Origin: JABFRZ01 sp964631945
GTDB lineage: Bacteria > Planctomycetota > UBA1135 > GCA-002686595
Reading direction: 5' to 3'
DNA length: 64,000 bases
NCBI GenBank assembly: GCA_964631945.1
Contig: CAZWAY010000012.1
Location: forward strand, 30,800-94,799
In this document: positions 60,122 through 64,000 of the stretch, piece by piece
How the letters are laid out: each line of letters begins with the position of its first letter
Position numbering within the stretch: the stretch's first letter is position 1
The notes under the pieces: model-generated
The model's input: only the letters and a program-made list of their open reading frames with translations
What the model was told of the DNA's origin: nothing
The model's database searches: none
Program-made: the position numbers and the translations under genes

Positions 60122-60595
60122 GTGAACCAGGCCTCGATCCAGCGCGCCTTCGAGGGCTTCCTCCGGACGCGCGCGCTCAAGCTGACCTCGCAGCGCAAGC
60201 GCATCTTCGAGCGCGCCTTCGCGACCCACGAGCACTTCTCGGCCGAGACCCTGTACGGCTGGATGCGCGCCGAGGAGGGCTCGGCCGTCTCGCGCGCGAC
60301 CGTCTACCGCACGCTCTCGCTGCTGGTCGAGGGTGGCTTCCTGCAGACGCTCGACGTGGGCCAGGACGAGCTCCTGTACGAGCACGTGCTGGGACATCGC
60401 CACCACGACCACCTCGTGTGTCTGGAGTGCGGGCGCATCGAGGAGTTCAGCGACGAGCGCATCGAGGCCCTGCAGGTCGAGGTCGCGCTGCGCAAGGGCT
60501 TCACGCTGCAGCACCACGACCTGCGCCTGTTCGGGAGCTGCGCGGCCTGCACCAAGAAGCGCGAACGCCGCCCGGCCGGCAGGGTGGGGGGGTGA
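60122..60595 (+). CDS. Fur-family metal-responsive regulator
   Basis: A 157-residue DNA-binding regulator. The winged helix covers about 12-90 (LTSQRKRIFERAF, HFSAETLYGWMR, VSRATVYRTLSLLVEGGFLQ). The dimerisation domain has HRHHDHLVCLECGRIEEF, where the HHDH motif and the first CxxC are the Fur metal sites, and a second CxxC (CAACTKK) for structural zinc. Either Fur or Zur/PerR specificity is possible; the sequence alone does not decide. It starts at GTG 60122. Its stop overlaps the GTG of the following sulfatase-fold gene (GTGA), so it is translationally coupled to it, which is unusual for a Fur regulator. Confidence 0.93.
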   Translation: MNQASIQRAFEGFLRTRALKLTSQRKRIFERAFATHEHFSAETLYGWMRAEEGSAVSRATVYRTLSLLVEGGFLQTLDVGQDELLYEHVLGHRHHDHLVCLECGRIEEFSDERIEALQVEVALRKGFTLQHHDLRLFGSCAACTKKRERRPAGRVGG

Positions 60596-62760
60596 GGCCC
60601 GCGCGCTGGGCGTTCCTCGCGGCCCTCGGCGTGCTCCTGGCCTCGGCCGGCTGCGGCGGACCGCCGGCGCCCGCGTGGATCGATCTCGCGCGCGCCGAGG
60701 TCACGGGCGCGCCGCCCGTGGGCGAGCTGGGCGCGGGCGTGCGCGTCGAGCAGGAGGGCGCGGACCTGTGGGTCGTGGGCGCGCTGGAGCGCGCGGCCTG
60801 GCGCGCCGAGGCCCAGGCCGGGCGCTTCTCGGCCCCGCTGCCGGTGTTCGCGGTGGGCGCTCCCGCCGGCGGGGGCGCGCCCTATCGGCTGCGCGCCGGG
60901 CAGCGCGATTTCCCCTACGAGGGCGAGCCCGAGCGCTTCGGGCGCGAGCCTGGGTCCTTCACCAGCGAGCTCACGCGCGCCGTGCTCGCGCTGGCGCCGG
61001 GCGAAGAGCCGCCGAAGCACTGCGAGCTGTGGGCCGTGCTGGCCTTCGAGGAGCGGGATGCGAGCGGGCGGCGCGTGGGGGGGCGCCGGCTGAGCGGCGC
61101 CGGGCTGTGGGTGCCGAGCGGGCATCCGCGCTCGATCGCGCTTTCGATCCCGCCCGAATCGCGCCTGCGTTTCGGCACGGCCGTGGAGCCGATCGTGGCG
61201 GAGCGCGGGGCGCGCACGGCGCCGCACACCTTCCGCGTGCGCCTCGATGGCGCGACCGTGTTCGAGCGCGTGCTGGCGGTGGGCGAGCTGGGCGAGGCCA
61301 TCGAGTGGCACGCCATCGACCTGCCGCGCGGCGGCGTGAAGAAGGCCCGGCTCGACTTCGAGGTGGAGGGCCCACCGGCGCTGAGCTCGTTCCTGGCGCC
61401 GCGCCTCGGACCGCGCGAGTTCGGGACGTACGCCGCCCGTCCGCCGGCACTGGGGGAACGCCGGCGCGACCTGATCGTGTTCCTGGCGGACACCTTCCGC
61501 GCCGACAACCTGGCGGCCTACGGCAACACGCTCGGGCTCACGCCGGAGATCGACCGCTTCGCGAGCGAGTCGCGCACCTTCACGCGCGCCTGGTCCACCA
61601 GCACCCACACGCTGCCCGCGCACTCCTCGATGTTCTCCGGGGTCTATCCGCAGCAGAACGGGCAGGTCGACTACTACAACCGCCTGCCCGGCGCGGTCGA
61701 GACGCTGGCCGAGCGGCTCGCGGCCCACGGCTACCGCTGTGGCCTGGTCAGCGATGGCGTGATCGTCTCGAAGAGCCACGGCCTCGAGCAGGGCTTCGAG
61801 AGCTTCGACGAGCGCAAGGAGCTCGACACGCTCGCGCGCGTGCGCACCTTCCTCGACGGTGACGACGGCCGGCCGCTGTTCCTGTTCGTGCAGTCCTACC
61901 ACGTGCACGCGCCCTACGACGTGCAGCCGGCCACGCGCACGCGCTGGCAGGACGTGCTGCAGCTCGGTCACGGCTTCGCGGACCTGCTGGCGGCGCCGCT
62001 GGTGCGCGCGGTCGAGGACCACGGACCCGCGCACGAGGCACCGCCCGAGGACCCGGCCGCGCGCGCGACCGTGCGCGGCCTGTTCGACCTCTACCGCGCC
62101 AAGGTCTTCGAGCTGGACGGGATGTTCGCGGCCTTCCGTGCCGAGCTCGAGGCGCGCGCGCTGTTCACGCGCGCCACGCTGCTGTTCACCAGCGACCACG
62201 GCGAGGCCTTCTTCGAGCACGGGCGCCCGTTCCACGCCGGCCGCGTGTACGAGGAAGAGCTGCGCGTGCCCTTGATCCTGCACGGACCGGGCATCGCGGC
62301 GGGACGCGAGTCGCGACCGGTGTCGCTGATCGACTTCGCGCCGACCCTGGCGGACCTGGCCGGCCTCGCGCGGCCGGCGCACTGGCGCGGGCGCTCGCTG
62401 CTCGCGCCCGAGGAGGGGCGCGTGGTCTACGCCTTCCAGTCGCGCGAGAAGGAGCAGCCGACACTGGCCGTGATCGACGGCCCGCGCAAGGTGATCGGCT
62501 ACGAGGACCTCGCGGCCGTGCGCGCCGGGCGGCTGCACGCGGCCTTCGACCTGGACGCCGACCCCGCCGAGCAGCACAGCCTGCTGCAGCGCGAGGACTG
62601 GCCGGCCGAGCTGCTGCGCGCCCATCTGCAGGCGCTCGAGGAGATGCTCACGCCGCTGGTGACGTCGGAGCTCTTGGACTCGGGCGCGGACAAGCGCATG
62701 GAGATGCAGCAGCTCGGCTACACGGGCAGCACGGACGACGCGGAGCGCGAGGGCGAATAG
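60592..62760 (+). CDS. Sulfatase-fold lipoprotein 4 with N-terminal extension
   Basis: A 722-residue predicted lipoprotein (lipobox LASAGC). The first 280 residues form a beta-rich domain of unknown type, ending at the sulfatase part that starts with RRDLIVFLADTFRADNLAAY. The nucleophile position is Thr in HTLPAHSSMFSG, the metal-binding TSDHGEAFFEHG is present, and the usual RVPLILHGPG follows. Compared with the three tandem genes at 31285-35573, it is larger and diverged, but it shares the T-L-P-x-H box. The GTG at 60592 overlaps the Fur stop by 4 nt. It may be co-regulated with metal supply. The substrate is unknown. Confidence 0.9.
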   Translation: MRPARWAFLAALGVLLASAGCGGPPAPAWIDLARAEVTGAPPVGELGAGVRVEQEGADLWVVGALERAAWRAEAQAGRFSAPLPVFAVGAPAGGGAPYRLRAGQRDFPYEGEPERFGREPGSFTSELTRAVLALAPGEEPPKHCELWAVLAFEERDASGRRVGGRRLSGAGLWVPSGHPRSIALSIPPESRLRFGTAVEPIVAERGARTAPHTFRVRLDGATVFERVLAVGELGEAIEWHAIDLPRGGVKKARLDFEVEGPPALSSFLAPRLGPREFGTYAARPPALGERRRDLIVFLADTFRADNLAAYGNTLGLTPEIDRFASESRTFTRAWSTSTHTLPAHSSMFSGVYPQQNGQVDYYNRLPGAVETLAERLAAHGYRCGLVSDGVIVSKSHGLEQGFESFDERKELDTLARVRTFLDGDDGRPLFLFVQSYHVHAPYDVQPATRTRWQDVLQLGHGFADLLAAPLVRAVEDHGPAHEAPPEDPAARATVRGLFDLYRAKVFELDGMFAAFRAELEARALFTRATLLFTSDHGEAFFEHGRPFHAGRVYEEELRVPLILHGPGIAAGRESRPVSLIDFAPTLADLAGLARPAHWRGRSLLAPEEGRVVYAFQSREKEQPTLAVIDGPRKVIGYEDLAAVRAGRLHAAFDLDADPAEQHSLLQREDWPAELLRAHLQALEEMLTPLVTSELLDSGADKRMEMQQLGYTGSTDDAEREGE

Positions 62761-62784
62761 CCGCGGCCCCGCGCCCGGCGCGCA

Positions 62785-63588
62785 TCAGTCGCCCGCGCTG
62801 GCCGTGGGCGCCGGGCGCTCGAACAGGGCCGCGCGCAGGTACTCGCGGTTCAGGCGCGCGATGTTCTCGACCGAGATGCCCTTCGGGCAGGCGGCCATGC
62901 ACTCGAAGTGGTTGCTGCAGTTGCCGAAGCCCTCGGCATCCATGGTGTGGACCATGGCCAGGGCGCGGCGCTCGCGCTCGGGCGCGCCCTGCGGCAGCTG
63001 CGCCAGGTGCGCCACCTTGGCGGCCACGAACAGCATGGCCGAGGCGTTGGGGCAGGCCGCCACGCACGCGCCGCAGCCGATGCACGCGGCCGCGTCCATG
63101 GCGCGATCGGCCGCGGGCTTGTCGATCGGGACGGCGTTGCCGTCGGGGGCCGAACCGGCGTGGGTCGAGACGAAGCCGCCGGCCGCCATGATGCGGTCGA
63201 AGGCGCTGCGGTCGACGACCAGGTCCTTGACCACCGGGAAGGCGTTGGCGCGCCAGGGCTCGACGTGGATGGTGTCGCCGTCGGCGTAGCGCCGCATGTG
63301 CAGCTGGCACACCGTGGTCAGGGCCTCGGGCCCGTGCGCCTGTCCGTCGATGACCAGCGAGCAGGCGCCGCAGATGCCCTCGCGGCAGTCGTGGTCGAAG
63401 GCCACCGGATCGTCGCCGCGCGCGATCAGGCGCTCGTTCAGCACGTCCAGGAGCTCCAGGAACGACATGTGCGGCGACACGTCGTCCAGCGGGTAGGTCT
63501 GCAGCTGCCCGGGTCGATCGGGACCGTCCTGGCGCCAGACCTTGAGCGTGATGCGCATGGCGTCGGAGGGGGAGTGGGCGCCGCTCAT
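62785..63588 (-). CDS. sdhB: Succinate dehydrogenase / fumarate reductase iron-sulfur subunit
   Basis: A 267-residue protein that carries electrons from the flavoprotein to the membrane anchor in complex II. The [2Fe-2S] ligands are in HDCREGICGACSLVIDG with a later Cys in TTVCQLH; the [4Fe-4S] site is CIGCGACVAACPN, and the [3Fe-4S] site is the CSNHFECMAACPKGI segment. All clusters are intact. The sequence resembles the Bacteroidota/epsilonproteobacterial-type enzyme with a long C-terminal half. ATG 63588 overlaps the sdhA stop (ATGA), so the two are translationally coupled. The membrane anchor gene would lie outside the window, presumably upstream of sdhA. Confidence 0.95.
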   Translation of the reverse strand: MSGAHSPSDAMRITLKVWRQDGPDRPGQLQTYPLDDVSPHMSFLELLDVLNERLIARGDDPVAFDHDCREGICGACSLVIDGQAHGPEALTTVCQLHMRRYADGDTIHVEPWRANAFPVVKDLVVDRSAFDRIMAAGGFVSTHAGSAPDGNAVPIDKPAADRAMDAAACIGCGACVAACPNASAMLFVAAKVAHLAQLPQGAPERERRALAMVHTMDAEGFGNCSNHFECMAACPKGISVENIARLNREYLRAALFERPAPTASAGD

Positions 63589-64000
63589 TTGTAGCTCCGC
63601 TGGCTGGGCTTCACGTAGTCGAAGGTGAGCGGCTCCTGGTGCAGCGTGGCGGGCTGGCCGTCGCCGCGGTACTCCCAGGCGGCGGCGAAGGAGTAGCGCT
63701 GGTCGTCGCGCTTGGCCTCGCCCTCCTCGGTCTGGCTCTCCTCGCGGAAGTGTCCGCCGCAGGACTCGCTGCGCATGCTGGCATCGTCGATCATCAGCTC
63801 GGCGAACTCGAGGAAATCGGCGACGCGTCCGGCGTGCTCGAGGTTCTGGTTGAGGCGCGCGGCCCCGGCCGGCACGCGCACGTTCTCCCAGAACTCGGCG
63901 CGCAGCGCGCGCACCTTCCCCTTCGCGAGCGCCAGGCCCGCGGCGGTGCGGGCCATGCCGCAGTGGTCCCACATGATCTTGCCGAGCTCGCGGTGGAAGC
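63585..64000 (-). CDS. sdhA: Succinate dehydrogenase / fumarate reductase flavoprotein, C-terminal end only
   Basis: The 3' part (138 codons) of the flavoprotein gene; the 5' end lies beyond the right edge. Visible segments fit the C-terminal helical and capping region: FHRELGKIMWDHCGMART, ALRAEFWENVRVP, FLEFAELMIDDASMRSESCG then GHFREESQTEEGEA. It ends with DDQRYSFAAAWEY and TLHQEPLTFDYVKPSQRSYK. The SESCGGHFREE segment is the usual SdhA C-terminal signature with the substrate-proximal R-x-x-S-x-G-x-H-x-R-x-D order. The stop overlaps the sdhB start by 4 nt. The gene is normal as far as it can be seen. Confidence 0.93.
   Translation of the reverse strand, partial: FHRELGKIMWDHCGMARTAAGLALAKGKVRALRAEFWENVRVPAGAARLNQNLEHAGRVADFLEFAELMIDDASMRSESCGGHFREESQTEEGEAKRDDQRYSFAAAWEYRGDGQPATLHQEPLTFDYVKPSQRSYK

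Overview
This is a high-GC bacterial chromosome segment, densely coded, with many overlapping ATGA/GTGA gene junctions and frequent GTG and TTG starts. Several gene families together suggest Planctomycetota, probably one of its high-GC deep branches: secreted HEAT-repeat proteins with Gly/Pro linkers, PATAN/DUF4388 proteins, runs of sulfatase-fold lipoproteins, PKD-domain secreted proteins, a GldA/F/G-DUF4340 type ABC operon, and very large Ig-like/Gly-rich lipoproteins. Myxococcota or Acidobacteriota cannot be excluded from sequence alone. No plasmid, prophage, insertion sequence or CRISPR array is visible. The segment reads as ordinary chromosome with lineage-specific paralog expansions.

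Layout. 1-8976 (minus): two paralogous secreted HEAT-repeat proteins (the first cut by the window edge), an unknown exported protein, then an operon of ABC ATPase, ABC-2 permease, GldG-like protein and DUF4340 protein. 9348-16955: fabI, then a sigma-like gene followed by a degenerate enhancer-binding-protein-like regulator, queA, a lipoprotein and a secreted protein. 17049-24763: a 1062-residue DUF4388 protein, a ThiF/MoeB-like plus MobA-like pair, tRNA-His and a SulP transporter. 24778-31071 (minus): two small proteins, a GcvT-like aminomethyltransferase and two paralogous FAD oxidoreductases in one likely operon, plus an S1-domain RNA-binding protein. 31285-37908: three tandem sulfatase-fold lipoproteins, a second DUF4388 protein and a parvulin-like lipoprotein. 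38026-50164: non-homologous end-joining functions in two places, separated by three tandem PKD-domain secreted proteins, a BRCT-MerR-TPR fusion and a CBS protein. The first place holds a LigD whose central ligase domain has lost its active site, beside a degenerate tyrosine recombinase. The second holds Ku with an intact stand-alone ATP-dependent ligase. 50431-58251: an antiporter, CstA, a PQQ-like beta-propeller protein and a 1089-residue lipoprotein. 58287-64000: tRNA-Pro and tRNA-Arg, purD, a Fur-family regulator translationally coupled to a fourth sulfatase-fold lipoprotein, then sdhB and the 3' end of sdhA.

The strongest unusual signals are: (1) the split end-joining system, where LigD keeps its phosphoesterase and polymerase active sites but carries a dead adenylation domain while a separate ligase sits next to Ku; (2) a set of four sulfatase-fold enzymes that all have Thr, not Cys or Ser, at the nucleophile position; (3) a regulator that keeps the shape of a sigma-54 activator but lacks its Walker A lysine and GAFTGA motif; and (4) a near-identical upstream element with the palindrome GCAA(S)TTGC before two of the three PKD genes. 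All assignments come from reading the sequence; no database search was run.
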